Below are positions 8,423-18,536 of a stretch of DNA of 50,794 nucleotides, piece after piece. The notes under the pieces were generated by a model that worked only from the letters and a program-made list of their open reading frames with translations, had not been told where the DNA came from and made no database searches. Origin of the DNA: Anaerolineales bacterium UBA3001 (GTDB lineage Bacteria > Chloroflexota > Anaerolineae > Anaerolineales > UBA11657). Positions within the stretch are counted from its first letter, which is position 1; every line of letters starts with the position of its first letter. Made by a program: the position numbers and the translations under genes. The stretch is taken from positions 9,341-60,134 of the forward strand of contig DDZT01000049.1 in the NCBI GenBank assembly GCA_002346435.1. The letters run 5' to 3'.

Positions 8423-9398
8423 AACAACATTAGAAGATATTTCAAAACTCTTGGAACCGGTAGGTCAACAGTTGACCTCAACAGAAAATCGTCTTAGGGA
8501 AACCTTTAGGAATCAACATGATGTGCTCACTGAAGCAACTGAACACCTTCTTGATTCAGGAGGTAAACGTGTTAGACCAATAGTCGCCTTGCTCAGTGCT
8601 AGCATGTTTAAAGCTAATCAACAACACGCTGTTTCTCTAGCAGCTGCTGTAGAAATGCTACATACCGCGACTTTGGTACATGACGACCTGATAGATGGTT
8701 CTTTAATGCGTCGTGGAATTAAGACACTTAACGCAGATTTATCTTCTGAAGTCACAATTCTCACTGGAGACTACTTGTTTGCCAGAGCCGCAAGCTTTGC
8801 AGCTCAAACTCAAAGCGTACGAGTAATGAACCTTTTTGCTGAGACATTAATGACTATAGTAAACGGTGAAATCAAACAAAGCTTCGCAAACGAAAACACG
8901 ACAAATCGGCAAAACTACTTTCAGAGAATACAAGCAAAGACCGCTTCAATGTTTGCGTTAGCCGCTGAGGCCGGAGCTATACTGGGCACTCAAGACGAGA
9001 AAGCAATTGATGCAATGCGGCATTATGGTGTCCATACAGGTATAGCATTTCAAATTGTTGATGACATTCTAGACTTTGTTGGTACCTCAGAAGACATAGG
9101 CAAACCAGTAGGACATGACTTGCTGCAGGGATTGCTTACATTGCCTGCGCTATACTATATTGAAGACAATCCTGGTAACTCCGATGTAGCTTCTTTACAA
9201 AATGGACATAACAAGGATCAAGATTTATACAAACGTATTATTCAATCTATAAGCTCGTCTTCAGCAATTGACTCTTCTTTTGCTGAGGCACGTCAATATG
9301 TAGAAAATGCAAAGTCGGCTCTCGAAAAGCTGCCTCAATGCAAGTGTTTGGATGCATTGCATACTATCGCAGACTATGTAGTAGAAAGAAAGTTCTGA
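8409..9398 (+). CDS. Polyprenyl diphosphate synthase (trans-isoprenyl)
   Basis: This 329-residue all-alpha isoprenyl synthase has GGKRVRP near residue 51, the first aspartate-rich motif DDLID (D92, D93, D96) and the second DDILD (D218, D219, D222). It condenses isopentenyl diphosphate onto allylic diphosphates. The family makes quinone side chains or, less often, other long polyprenols; chain length cannot be fixed by eye. It overlaps tatD by 14 nt and sits directly before glycosyltransferase genes, so supply of quinone or lipid carrier are both reasonable readings. It resembles IspB and HepT in length. Confidence 0.92.
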   Translation: MYKHKTTLEDISKLLEPVGQQLTSTENRLRETFRNQHDVLTEATEHLLDSGGKRVRPIVALLSASMFKANQQHAVSLAAAVEMLHTATLVHDDLIDGSLMRRGIKTLNADLSSEVTILTGDYLFARAASFAAQTQSVRVMNLFAETLMTIVNGEIKQSFANENTTNRQNYFQRIQAKTASMFALAAEAGAILGTQDEKAIDAMRHYGVHTGIAFQIVDDILDFVGTSEDIGKPVGHDLLQGLLTLPALYYIEDNPGNSDVASLQNGHNKDQDLYKRIIQSISSSSAIDSSFAEARQYVENAKSALEKLPQCKCLDALHTIADYVVERKF

Positions 9399-9425
9399 CT
9401 TTACAAAAACGAACACTACAACACA

Positions 9426-10583
9426 ATGAACATAGGTATTGTAACCGGTGAATATCCTCCTATGAAGGGAGGAGTAGGTGATTACACACGCAATCTAGCA
9501 CTACACCTAACGACAGCAGGTCACAAAGTTCAGATAATTACCGATCAACGCTGTATACACCCTAACAACAACGATGATGAGCACAAAATTATAGCTAACA
9601 TTTCTAAACGCTGGAGTTGGTTAGATCTTTGGAGAATTCGAACTGCAACTTCGGGACTAGATGTTTTGTGTATCCAATACCAAGCTGCCGCCTATGGTTC
9701 CATGAGTCCACCGATTCATTTTCTGCCTTACCTCACAGTCCCTCCAACAATAACAACTTTTCATGACCTTAAACAACCTTATCTCTTTCCAAAGGCTGGT
9801 GGTTTGCGAAAGCGTGCTATTTGGCAAATGGCTCGCTGGTCGGATGGAGTTATAACCACAAACTCAGAAGATTATCGTGTTTGCACAAAAACACTGCAAA
9901 AAACACAAATAGTGGAAATACCTATAGGAAGCAATATTCCCTACAACCCCATTGAACAATCGTCTAGCATTGACATACGTACGCAATACGGAATTGCTGA
10001 GGACGAATTAGTCATAGGATACTTCGGTCTAATGAATAAAAGCAAAGGTGGCAAAACATTAATAAAAGCACTTGCTTCATTACACTCTAATAACATACCA
10101 ACTCGTCTCCTTCTAATAGGCGAACTAACTGGCAGTACTGATGCTAGTAATACAAATTACTACTCAGAGGTGAATAACCTAGCACATGATCTAGGTGTAG
10201 CAAAACACATTGTAAAAACTGGTTACCTCAATCAATCAAACACATCAGCTGCGTTATTAAGCTGTGATCTAATGGTACTACCGTTTATAGACGGAGCTTC
10301 TTTTCGTCATGGCTCACTTCTTGCTTGCCTTACTCATGGATGCCCAACTATAACTACTGAGTCCAAATCAGAGGATGAACGCTTACAACATGGAACCAAC
10401 ATAATGCTTGTTCCACCCGAAGACCCATCATCCATAGTAGAAGCAATTAGAATTTTGCGCGAAAATACCATGCTAGGGGTAACAATAGGCCAAGCAGCTA
10501 TGTCACTATCTAAAGATTTCGAATGGCAAAATATAACTAACCGAACAACTAAATTTTTTGACGACGTTTTGATGAAACACTGA
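9426..10583 (+). CDS. Family 4 glycosyltransferase
   Basis: This 385-residue GT-B-fold enzyme has the N-terminal EYPPMKGGVGDYTRNLA motif common in GT4 enzymes. It also has an IGYFGLMNKSKGG acceptor/donor cleft segment and a C-terminal donor-binding region (VLPFIDGASFRHGSLLACLTHG) in place of the classic ExxxxG(xP)xxxxE block. It has no transmembrane segment, so it acts at the cytoplasmic face and transfers a sugar from a nucleotide donor. Donor and acceptor are unknown; GDP-D-rhamnose from the upstream genes is a candidate donor. It lies 27 nt after the polyprenyl synthase gene and 8 nt before the next. Confidence 0.85.
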   Translation: MNIGIVTGEYPPMKGGVGDYTRNLALHLTTAGHKVQIITDQRCIHPNNNDDEHKIIANISKRWSWLDLWRIRTATSGLDVLCIQYQAAAYGSMSPPIHFLPYLTVPPTITTFHDLKQPYLFPKAGGLRKRAIWQMARWSDGVITTNSEDYRVCTKTLQKTQIVEIPIGSNIPYNPIEQSSSIDIRTQYGIAEDELVIGYFGLMNKSKGGKTLIKALASLHSNNIPTRLLLIGELTGSTDASNTNYYSEVNNLAHDLGVAKHIVKTGYLNQSNTSAALLSCDLMVLPFIDGASFRHGSLLACLTHGCPTITTESKSEDERLQHGTNIMLVPPEDPSSIVEAIRILRENTMLGVTIGQAAMSLSKDFEWQNITNRTTKFFDDVLMKH

Positions 10584-10591
10584 TACCAGAA

Positions 10592-12925
10592 GTGAATATT
10601 CGCCATCAATACCTGCTTGTACTGGTACTAATCTTATTTGTCATAATCGGATCTGTATTTGCCGTAACAACACCTCTATTTGAGGCATCAGATGAATTAT
10701 GGCACTATCCAATGGTATGGAATATCGCACAAGGAAATGGTCTTCCTGTACTTAACCCAAATAATCCAGGTCCCTGGAGACAGGAAGCAGGACAACCGCC
10801 CCTATATTATTACATGATGGCCCTAGCAACAAGCTGGATAGATACATCTGATATGCATTCTGTTAGATGGTTAAACCCACATGTAGACACAGGCGTAGTA
10901 ACAATGGACGGCAATGTAAACATGGCTATCCATCCACCGAACACAAACTCCTGGCCATATACAGGAACAGAACTAGCTATGCGATTAATACGCATATTGT
11001 CTGTGATCATTAGTACAGGCACTGTATATCTAACATACCGACTTGCACTGGTCATAAAGCCTGGTCACTCACTGTTCGCGATTGGATCCGCATCAATACT
11101 TGCGTTTACTCCAATGTTCGTGTTCATATCAGGTTCAATCAACAACGATAATCTAGCAATGCTGATCGCAAGCGCAATTATATTAATCGCATCGAACGGA
11201 CATAATATAGATAAACACAAAGTTAAAATCGAGTTCACATTAAGAAAAAACCGTTATCCAATTGCAGGTCACATAAGCATTTTGCACGTACTATTAGGTG
11301 TACTGTTAGGACTAGGTGCACTCACTAAACTATCGCTGCTAACTTTGTTTCCAATAGTTGGGTTATCAATATCCTACAACAAAGCTCTGCACTGGTGGAA
11401 AGATCCAAATCGCAAATACTTTAAAGCTTATATTAGTTACGCATTGCTACTAACATTCCAATTGATCGTAATATATGGTGCTGCCATAGCAATATCTGGA
11501 TGGTGGTTTCTAAGAAATTTGAATCTATATGGTTCTATCACAGGAATAAATATGTTTGTAGAAGTTTTAGGAGAGCGATCTCACTCTGCTCCATTAGCAC
11601 AACTATGGAGTGAACGTATTGGATTCATGCAATCGTATTGGGGTCTCTTTGGCGCAGTTAATGTTCCATTACCACAATGGGTGTATGCAACACTAAACAC
11701 ACTATCCATAATATCTATAGCTGGGCTAATAATGTTATTGGTGCGCAAACTAAAAGAGAGTGGCTGGCAAAAAAACCAATGGTTTCCGTTAGCACTCAAC
11801 GTAGTATTTATATTGGTGGTAGTTGTTTCTCTGATTAGATGGGCAACTGATACATGGTCCTCACAAGGAAGACTAGTATTCACTGCAATTCAAAGTATTA
11901 CGGTGCTATTTACTTTAGGTGTATACAGTATAGTTCCAAGCAATTTTAACAAGGTGCGACCATTTATAATAACATCTTTGTCTCTCTTTATGTGTGCAAT
12001 CACCACAATCACCCCAAGCTATGTAATAGCGCCCGCATATACTGTGCAAAGAGCATCAAATCTGGAGAACCTCTCCATATCACAATCAATCGACCTATCA
12101 ACTAAATCCGGCAAACCTCAAATAAGACTGCTTGGATACACTTTACCATCATCTTCTGTGCGTCCCGGAGAAACTGTGGAATTAACATTATTCTGGACAT
12201 CAATTACGAATATGAATAACGACTGGAGCGTTTTTATACATCTACAAGATCCTAACGACATAATAGTAGCACAGAGGGATACGTACCCTGGTATAGGTCT
12301 ATTGCCTACCAGCTTAATGACGCCAGGCATAACCATTGAAGATAATTATGTAATACCAATATCGAATACTGTGAGTGCTCCAACAAACTTGCGTCTAACG
12401 GTCGGTTTATACAATTTCCAAACCGGAGAACGCCTGTACCAGCTTGGGGGAGAAGACCATATTTACATTGACACCCTAAAGCTTGAAGCTCACCCTGGTA
12501 GCCATCCCAATCCGCTGTCAGTGAATTTCCAGAACAATATTGAGCTTATAGGATATGATACAAACCCTCAAGTGATTACAACTGGACAAAATATCCATCT
12601 AACATTATATTGGCTATGTAAAAGAGACATGCAATATGATTACACTGTTTTTGCACAAGTAAGGGGTGATGGAAATCAGGTGTGGGGACAACATGACTCT
12701 TGGCCTGGAGCAGGATCTTATCCTACTACATCCTGCAAGCCTGGTGACATAATAGAAGATATCCATCCTATAGACATAGCACTCAATACACCTCAAGGAG
12801 TATATGACTTGCAAATTGGATTGTATGATGAAGCAGGAGCACGTTTGCAACGTATAAACTCCGATGGTCGATGGACTGAAAACTATGTCTCCCTTAACAA
12901 AATCAAAGTAACAACAGAACAGTAA
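10592..12925 (+). CDS. GT39-like polytopic membrane glycosyltransferase with two C-terminal beta-sandwich modules
   Basis: This 777-residue protein starts at GTG 10592. A first hydrophobic helix (about 7-25) is followed by an external loop with an acidic D34-E35-x2-H38 motif and EAGQPPLYY (65-73), the arrangement of lipid-phosphate-sugar-dependent glycosyltransferases (GT39/PMT or DUF2142 type). About ten more helices run to residue 480. Residues 510-630 and 649-774 are two copies of a roughly 120-residue beta-rich module (LLGY/LIGY, PGE/TGQ, LFW/LYW, PT, PGD, GLY). The modules should lie on the outer face. The same module occurs in the proteins at 45026 and 48155. Substrate is unknown. Confidence 0.75.
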   Translation: MNIRHQYLLVLVLILFVIIGSVFAVTTPLFEASDELWHYPMVWNIAQGNGLPVLNPNNPGPWRQEAGQPPLYYYMMALATSWIDTSDMHSVRWLNPHVDTGVVTMDGNVNMAIHPPNTNSWPYTGTELAMRLIRILSVIISTGTVYLTYRLALVIKPGHSLFAIGSASILAFTPMFVFISGSINNDNLAMLIASAIILIASNGHNIDKHKVKIEFTLRKNRYPIAGHISILHVLLGVLLGLGALTKLSLLTLFPIVGLSISYNKALHWWKDPNRKYFKAYISYALLLTFQLIVIYGAAIAISGWWFLRNLNLYGSITGINMFVEVLGERSHSAPLAQLWSERIGFMQSYWGLFGAVNVPLPQWVYATLNTLSIISIAGLIMLLVRKLKESGWQKNQWFPLALNVVFILVVVVSLIRWATDTWSSQGRLVFTAIQSITVLFTLGVYSIVPSNFNKVRPFIITSLSLFMCAITTITPSYVIAPAYTVQRASNLENLSISQSIDLSTKSGKPQIRLLGYTLPSSSVRPGETVELTLFWTSITNMNNDWSVFIHLQDPNDIIVAQRDTYPGIGLLPTSLMTPGITIEDNYVIPISNTVSAPTNLRLTVGLYNFQTGERLYQLGGEDHIYIDTLKLEAHPGSHPNPLSVNFQNNIELIGYDTNPQVITTGQNIHLTLYWLCKRDMQYDYTVFAQVRGDGNQVWGQHDSWPGAGSYPTTSCKPGDIIEDIHPIDIALNTPQGVYDLQIGLYDEAGARLQRINSDGRWTENYVSLNKIKVTTEQ

Positions 12926-12927
12926 AT

Positions 12928-15156
12928 ATGCTGCCTATTATCCGAAAGGTTCAAGCCAATAAAACCATAATGCACTTTTGTGTTCTTTTGTTGTTATGGG
13001 CATTCTTTTTCTGGCGATTTCTTGTGGATGGTCCAAATCAGGTGGTTTTCCCAGACGGAGACTTTACACAACAGTTTTTTATGTTTAGAACAATAGCATT
13101 TCGTCAGCTCGTGTCTGGGCAGATGCCACTATGGACGGACTGCTTCTTCGGTGGGTACCCATTCCATGCTGACCCCCAAGCACAAATATTCTATCCGCCA
13201 GTTTTATTAAACTTTGGTGTATTGAGAATGTTAGGCTACGACAGTTTTCCTTTGTTAGCCTTAACAACCGAGACAATATTACATTATTTGGCTATAAGTA
13301 TATTTGGTTACTTGTTTCTAAAAGAAGAATGTGGAACCCGAATAGGAGCTTTGTCAGGATCAATTATATTAACTTATGGAGGATACCTTACCGGATACCC
13401 TCCATTACAAACAGCTAGTTTAGAGACTGCAACATGGATGCCTCTGATACTGTTAGCATTGCGTCGATTTGTGTCAACTGGAAGCGGACGTGCAATGGCT
13501 AGCGTAATTTTCACATACTCGGTGGCATTTCTTGCAGGCCATCCTCAAACATTCCTCCTTATAACATATTTAAGCATAGCTTACTTCTTTTATAGATCAA
13601 TAGTATCAGAACGTACTTTACGATGGGTTATATTCAGGTCCTCTATAATTTTCAGTCTACTAATACTAACTGTAGGTATACAACTCTTTCCACAAATGCA
13701 GTTTCTTGCACTATCAACTCGTTCAAGCCTGCCATTTGATGAATTATCAAGTGGTTTCGCAACTTACGATATTGTGCAATTCTTAGTAACCAGACTTGTC
13801 AACACTGATCTTTGGCAGCCACTATACATTGGAATAATGGGGCTAACGTTTGCTCTAATAGCTCTTCCTCTTAAACGTAGTGGGCCAGTACGCTTCTGGT
13901 TGGGAACCGCCATTGTATCTCTCTTAGTATCATTTGGAAGCAATCTGGCTGTTTATCAAATGGCGTACTGGCTGCTTCCTATATTTAAACTATTCAGAGG
14001 ACAGGAAAGAGCAGCTGTGATAATAGCGATGGCATCCTCAGTATTAGTATCAATAGCTGTGTCAACAATGACAAGTCCGCTCAACCGCAAACAACGAACT
14101 GTGTTGTTTGGCGCATTTAGATGGGTGAGAAATCTTGTACCCGTTGCTATAATATTATTAATCGTTTCTGTTGCAGCAGCTCAGAATTTTCCAGAGGTAT
14201 GGGAACATCTTCCAGCGCGATTAGGTCTTTTAGTTATAGGCATGGTGCTAACAGCATTTGTAATAACTATCAGGCCAATAAGACGTGTTTTTCCTGTAGC
14301 GCTTATTTTTGTAATCACCACAGAATTGTTCTCTGCCAATATGTCCACAAACGCATACGTACCATTTAATCCATACCCTGAATTATCACTAATAAAATCC
14401 CTTCGACTAGATGCTGATACAGGGCGCTGGTTCCGAGCACAGGATGATGCGCGCATGAAGGGACATTGGGCCTGTGCGTATGGGTTACGAGAATGGGGTG
14501 GTATTTCACCAATCCGTATGCAAACCTGGGTAGACTTCGATGAATTAGCTCCAGAGCATACAAGATTTAGGATGCTCGGGATTGACTATTTGATTTCATG
14601 GAAAATGCAACCAATGACCCGGGAGGGACTGCTTTTATCAGCTACTCCAATTTATCAAGGTATGGCACCGTCTGGCGACGCCAAAGTCTATCGTCTTCCT
14701 TGGGAAGCTCAAAGAGCATGGTTGGCAGAGACAACATATAATTTCATATCAACATCCGAGATGTGGAAATTTATACAATCTAATGATTTTGAACCAGATA
14801 AAGTTGCGCTTACATTATCATCAAAACAAATAATAAACTCTTCGGGCGGAAGTGTCAAAATATTATCTGATAGACCTGGTTATATTGAACTAGAGGTAAA
14901 TAATGAGGACGAATCTCTTCTAGTGTTCAGTGAGGCTTGGTACCCTGGTTGGACAGCAACAACTAATAATATTAAACAAACCACCGAAATGGTCAATGGA
15001 TATATCCAAGGTGCACATTTACAAAACCCAGGGCCACAAAGAGTTGTTTTAGAGTACGACCCCTTATTACTGAGACAAGGTTTAATAGCAAGCATAATAG
15101 GTTTAGTACTGACCTTATCTCTATACTTTTGGAAGCAGGGTGACACAAATGATTGA
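12928..15156 (+). CDS. YfhO-like polytopic membrane protein
   Basis: This 742-residue protein begins with one helix (about 15-33), then FPDGDFTQQF (41-50) and a PLW...GGYPFHADPQ...FYP block. That pattern is typical of YfhO/GT-C-type membrane proteins implicated in glycosylation of lipoteichoic acid or other surface polymers. About eleven more helices follow, then a large extracytoplasmic domain (about 480-710) and a final helix near 718-735. It begins 3 nt after the previous stop and overlaps the next gene by 8 nt, so it belongs to the same operon. The exact sugar transfer is not predictable. Confidence 0.75.
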   Translation: MLPIIRKVQANKTIMHFCVLLLLWAFFFWRFLVDGPNQVVFPDGDFTQQFFMFRTIAFRQLVSGQMPLWTDCFFGGYPFHADPQAQIFYPPVLLNFGVLRMLGYDSFPLLALTTETILHYLAISIFGYLFLKEECGTRIGALSGSIILTYGGYLTGYPPLQTASLETATWMPLILLALRRFVSTGSGRAMASVIFTYSVAFLAGHPQTFLLITYLSIAYFFYRSIVSERTLRWVIFRSSIIFSLLILTVGIQLFPQMQFLALSTRSSLPFDELSSGFATYDIVQFLVTRLVNTDLWQPLYIGIMGLTFALIALPLKRSGPVRFWLGTAIVSLLVSFGSNLAVYQMAYWLLPIFKLFRGQERAAVIIAMASSVLVSIAVSTMTSPLNRKQRTVLFGAFRWVRNLVPVAIILLIVSVAAAQNFPEVWEHLPARLGLLVIGMVLTAFVITIRPIRRVFPVALIFVITTELFSANMSTNAYVPFNPYPELSLIKSLRLDADTGRWFRAQDDARMKGHWACAYGLREWGGISPIRMQTWVDFDELAPEHTRFRMLGIDYLISWKMQPMTREGLLLSATPIYQGMAPSGDAKVYRLPWEAQRAWLAETTYNFISTSEMWKFIQSNDFEPDKVALTLSSKQIINSSGGSVKILSDRPGYIELEVNNEDESLLVFSEAWYPGWTATTNNIKQTTEMVNGYIQGAHLQNPGPQRVVLEYDPLLLRQGLIASIIGLVLTLSLYFWKQGDTND

Positions 15157-16573
15157 TTCCTACAAGAAGTCAGGGTACTTTGAGTCCACTGTTGTAGGAA
15201 CAGTAATAGCTTTATTATCAACAACCATTGGTGCGCTAGTTAGCTTAGTAGGTACTTGGATAGCAAGTGGCATCCTGTTGTCTGTAACATTCATTACTTG
15301 GGCATTAATTCACTCAGAGCTCGCTCTTTTGTCTACTATTGTTGTCTACTCTCTTATCCCATTCGGTACACTCCCATTTAAATTTATATTGACCCCCACA
15401 TTTTTGGACATTACTATCGCAACTGTCTATTTGGTTTTTTTCTTACAACGTCTAAAACGCGATCGTCGTCCTTTTATTTCTACTCCCGCTCATATACCAA
15501 TTATCATATTTATTATGTTGTCTGTTTTATCTTTCGTTTTGGGTTCGAGCAATACACTTATCGGTCCTAATTTATTGCGTAAATTCGTAGGTTATATACT
15601 CAATATATCAATGGCTTTAATTATAGTCGACCAAGTACACAACAGATACATTCTCAAACGCATAATAAGAATAATTCTATTATCAGGGTTTGCTGCAGCT
15701 ATACTAGGTATCGGTCTATATTTTGCTCCACGAAATTTGTCTGAACTAATCTTAAATTACCTTAGCGTCTTCAATTATCCTAGCGGTAACGTATTACGAT
15801 ATATTGAGGACAATCCTGCAAACCCCCTACGAGCTATAGGCACCTCTGTGGATCCTAATATATTTGGTGGGCTGTTAGCAATAGTAGCTGCTCTTCTTGT
15901 GCCACAAATAACTTCCAGTAAGCCTATTTTTAAGCAGAAGTTTACAAGCATGCTAATGCTTGTTGTGATAATAACTTCTCTCTTGCTCACTTATTCTCGT
16001 ACTGCAATGTCTGCTCTATTAGCATCGATGATATTTGTTGCCGTCATAAAGAATAGAAAAGTATTATGGATAATATCCGCTATGACAATATTGATATTAT
16101 TTCTACCTTTGTCGCAACAGTATGTCTCCCACTTTACAGATGCTATCAAAGGTCAAGACTTAGCCACCAGTATGCGGTTAGGTGAATACAAAGATGCGCT
16201 AATTCTTATAAGCCGTTATCCTGCTTTCGGGGTCGGTTTTGGAGGAACGCCTGATATAGACATATATTTAGGAGTTTCAAGTGCTTATTTACTACTATCT
16301 GAACAAGTAGGACTAATAGGTTTTACTAGTTTTGTGATAATAATTACCAGTGTGTTTGTATGGGGTATCCAACACAGATCAGCTTCACTCACGAACAAGG
16401 ATTTGTCTTCTCAATGGTTGGGTATATATGGAGCACTTGTAGCTACTACAATAATTGGTGTGTTTGATCACTATTTTGTTAATCTAGATTTTCAGTCTTC
16501 TCAAACTTGTTTCTGGGTCATAGTAGGATTAGCTCTATCAGTAACCCGAATTTCTCAAGAAATCAAGAATTAA
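15149..16573 (+). CDS. O-antigen ligase / polymerase family membrane protein
   Basis: This 474-residue protein has about eleven predicted transmembrane helices, a YSRTA motif and a downstream large loop with GVGFGGTPD, matching the Wzy/WaaL (O-antigen ligase-like) family. Such proteins polymerise or ligate lipid-carried glycans at the outer face of the membrane. The likely start is ATG 15149, with AGGGTG a few bases upstream; a GTG at 15140 would add three residues. It closes the glycan cluster. Its 3' end overlaps the convergent serine hydrolase gene by 11 nt. Polymerase versus ligase cannot be decided from sequence alone. Confidence 0.8.
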   Translation: MIDSYKKSGYFESTVVGTVIALLSTTIGALVSLVGTWIASGILLSVTFITWALIHSELALLSTIVVYSLIPFGTLPFKFILTPTFLDITIATVYLVFFLQRLKRDRRPFISTPAHIPIIIFIMLSVLSFVLGSSNTLIGPNLLRKFVGYILNISMALIIVDQVHNRYILKRIIRIILLSGFAAAILGIGLYFAPRNLSELILNYLSVFNYPSGNVLRYIEDNPANPLRAIGTSVDPNIFGGLLAIVAALLVPQITSSKPIFKQKFTSMLMLVVIITSLLLTYSRTAMSALLASMIFVAVIKNRKVLWIISAMTILILFLPLSQQYVSHFTDAIKGQDLATSMRLGEYKDALILISRYPAFGVGFGGTPDIDIYLGVSSAYLLLSEQVGLIGFTSFVIIITSVFVWGIQHRSASLTNKDLSSQWLGIYGALVATTIIGVFDHYFVNLDFQSSQTCFWVIVGLALSVTRISQEIKN

Positions 16574-18002
16574 AGTAGTTAAATATCATTCGCGAAATAT
16601 TTGCGACAATGGGAGCACTAACTTCCCATTCAAGATACTCCGACTGCCACACATAAATAACCACTACGTAATCACCTCCCGGAGAAAATACAATTCCAGC
16701 ATCACCTATAGTATCACCATCGCCAAACCCATGTTTGTGAGCAACAGATACACCCTCTGGTACCCCTGCCTCTATTAATGTAGCAATTTTGTTTCTGCTG
16801 AGTAAATCTAAAATAGACTGGCATTCCTGTTGAGTGATTGCATCCGCAAACACTACTGATATTCCTCCGCCACCATCCCGACCACATTGATACAACATAG
16901 TCAGTAGACTTGCCATATCGTCTGATGTAGTCTGCATAAATTCGTCTGGCTCAGTGTCAACATCAGTACGTCTGTTTGCAATAGTTTGAACCTCTGGTGG
17001 CAATCCACCCTCTTGATCAAAATAACCAGCCATAAAAGTATTATTTAATCCTAAAAGTTGCATATTGGAAGTCAATACAGAAGCGCCAATAATCTTATCT
17101 CCGTTGCCAATCTGGCTCAGCAAAATATTAGCGTGCAAATTAGAGGACTCTACTATTGAACCTTCAATCAATTTAGCTGTTTCCTCAAAAGGATCATTGT
17201 CAAGCACTCTATAAGTTTCCAGTATGATGGGGATCTTCATAATGCTAAGCCCGGCATAAGCTATTCCTTGATTGATGCTGAGTTGATCTCCACTCAATAA
17301 ATCAACAACTTCTACGCTAACTACTCCTTTAAAATCCTGTTGTTCGATATAGCTATCAAGCAACTTTTCCAAAGCATTTATGGTAGGAATATCACTCGAG
17401 CTATCTTGTACTGTTAAAATCACTCGCCTATTTGTTGGTACGCGTAAAGCCATATCTATTATTGCCATTGAAGATTCTATGTCCAAACTGTACCCTGGAG
17501 ACCCAGGCACTATAACAAGAGATTGTGCATCCAATTTCGGAGGAATAGGTGGTAAATCATAACGTGCAGACAGGTCAACCAAAAAACCACGCAGCTGGGA
17601 CCTCGAATATTCAGCAACTATCGGTACAACAGCTGGGTCACTAGGACGCCGCCATAAATAATCCCAGTAGCTAGACCAAAAACTAGTGTCTGTCCTGTAT
17701 GTATCGGCAATTGCAAGCATAGATTCAGTTTCTAGACGAAAGCTAATTTCTGCAGGTTCCAAATAAAACACATCATTTTGAAAATGAAGCTCCACAGGAG
17801 TTGCATACACCCGAGTCAATGTATCCTCAGCATCTCCCAGTGTCATGCCACCAACTGGCACACCGGCTATGGTCATCCCAAACTGTAAGTTAGATCTTAT
17901 GTTTTGGTAAGACACTAGTTGTAGTACTAACGCCAACACCGACGCAAGTATCAACAATATAGCAGTCCATTCAAGTAGTGTAGTATTAGGTCGGCGCTTC
18001 AT
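16563..18002 (-). CDS. Membrane-anchored class A beta-lactamase-like serine hydrolase with PG_binding_4 domain
   Basis: This 479-residue protein starts at ATG 18002; longer starts add residues without family character. It has an N-terminal anchor (about 11-31) and a PG_binding_4/VanW-N-type domain (about 40-125, GVPVGGMTLGDAE and VELHF...LEPAEI). A second region of the same kind may lie near 130-200. The catalytic domain has the S253-I-M-K256 tetrad, an S-x-N-like S286-S-N288 and K423-H-G in place of the KTG triad. All three active-site boxes are therefore present. Similar anchored proteins in Gram-positive bacteria and Chloroflexi are seldom proven drug-inactivating enzymes; peptidoglycan processing is as likely. 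Confidence 0.82.
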   Translation of the reverse strand: MKRRPNTTLLEWTAILLILASVLALVLQLVSYQNIRSNLQFGMTIAGVPVGGMTLGDAEDTLTRVYATPVELHFQNDVFYLEPAEISFRLETESMLAIADTYRTDTSFWSSYWDYLWRRPSDPAVVPIVAEYSRSQLRGFLVDLSARYDLPPIPPKLDAQSLVIVPGSPGYSLDIESSMAIIDMALRVPTNRRVILTVQDSSSDIPTINALEKLLDSYIEQQDFKGVVSVEVVDLLSGDQLSINQGIAYAGLSIMKIPIILETYRVLDNDPFEETAKLIEGSIVESSNLHANILLSQIGNGDKIIGASVLTSNMQLLGLNNTFMAGYFDQEGGLPPEVQTIANRRTDVDTEPDEFMQTTSDDMASLLTMLYQCGRDGGGGISVVFADAITQQECQSILDLLSRNKIATLIEAGVPEGVSVAHKHGFGDGDTIGDAGIVFSPGGDYVVVIYVWQSEYLEWEVSAPIVANISRMIFNYFNS

Positions 18003-18204
18003 AATATTTGCTATATATAGCTGGAGTATATCATGGTCAATATTGATAACCTTCAAGCAATTTGACATGAAATGTCGCTGCTCATATACTTTACGCTTGT
18101 AATATACGACGAGCAAATTGTTACAATGTCAGAAAATGTTATGAATATGTTCTTGTACATGTATTATTGTTAATATCATTTTGGCAACCACATATTAATT
18201 GTTT

Positions 18205-18504
18205 ATGAATCGCTCAAATTTGCGAATTAATCAGTTCATAGGTATAGTTATGGGACTGGTCGGAACTCTTATGGCAGCTAATTTCTGGCCAGAAATAAGA
18301 AACAGTGTTGGCGGTTGGAGTGGTGCTATATTATGGGGTGTTGCCCTTGGTGGTATGTTTGGATCAGTAGGGCACATATACACTATCGGCAAGTTTGTAA
18401 CAAAAAGCAACAACCGCCTGATAAACTCAAGCATTGGGTTGTTGCTTCCGTTTGCAATAATAGCCATGCTTTTGATTCTAATGAATATCAATGTTTTCAA
18501 TTAA
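18205..18504 (+). CDS. Small hypothetical membrane protein
   Basis: This 99-residue hydrophobic protein has three likely helices (about 8-26, 39-60 and 77-96) separated by short loops, one of them basic (KFVTKSNNR). No family is recognised. The start is ATG 18205; TTG 18199 would add two residues. Upstream lie about 200 bp shared with the divergent serine hydrolase gene. The downstream 194 bp hold the trxA control region. Coding status rests on length, hydrophobic periodicity and the tidy fit between neighbours. Confidence 0.6.
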   Translation: MNRSNLRINQFIGIVMGLVGTLMAANFWPEIRNSVGGWSGAILWGVALGGMFGSVGHIYTIGKFVTKSNNRLINSSIGLLLPFAIIAMLLILMNINVFN

Positions 18505-18536
18505 GTAATACCAATAAAAGCACTTCGGAAAATAAA

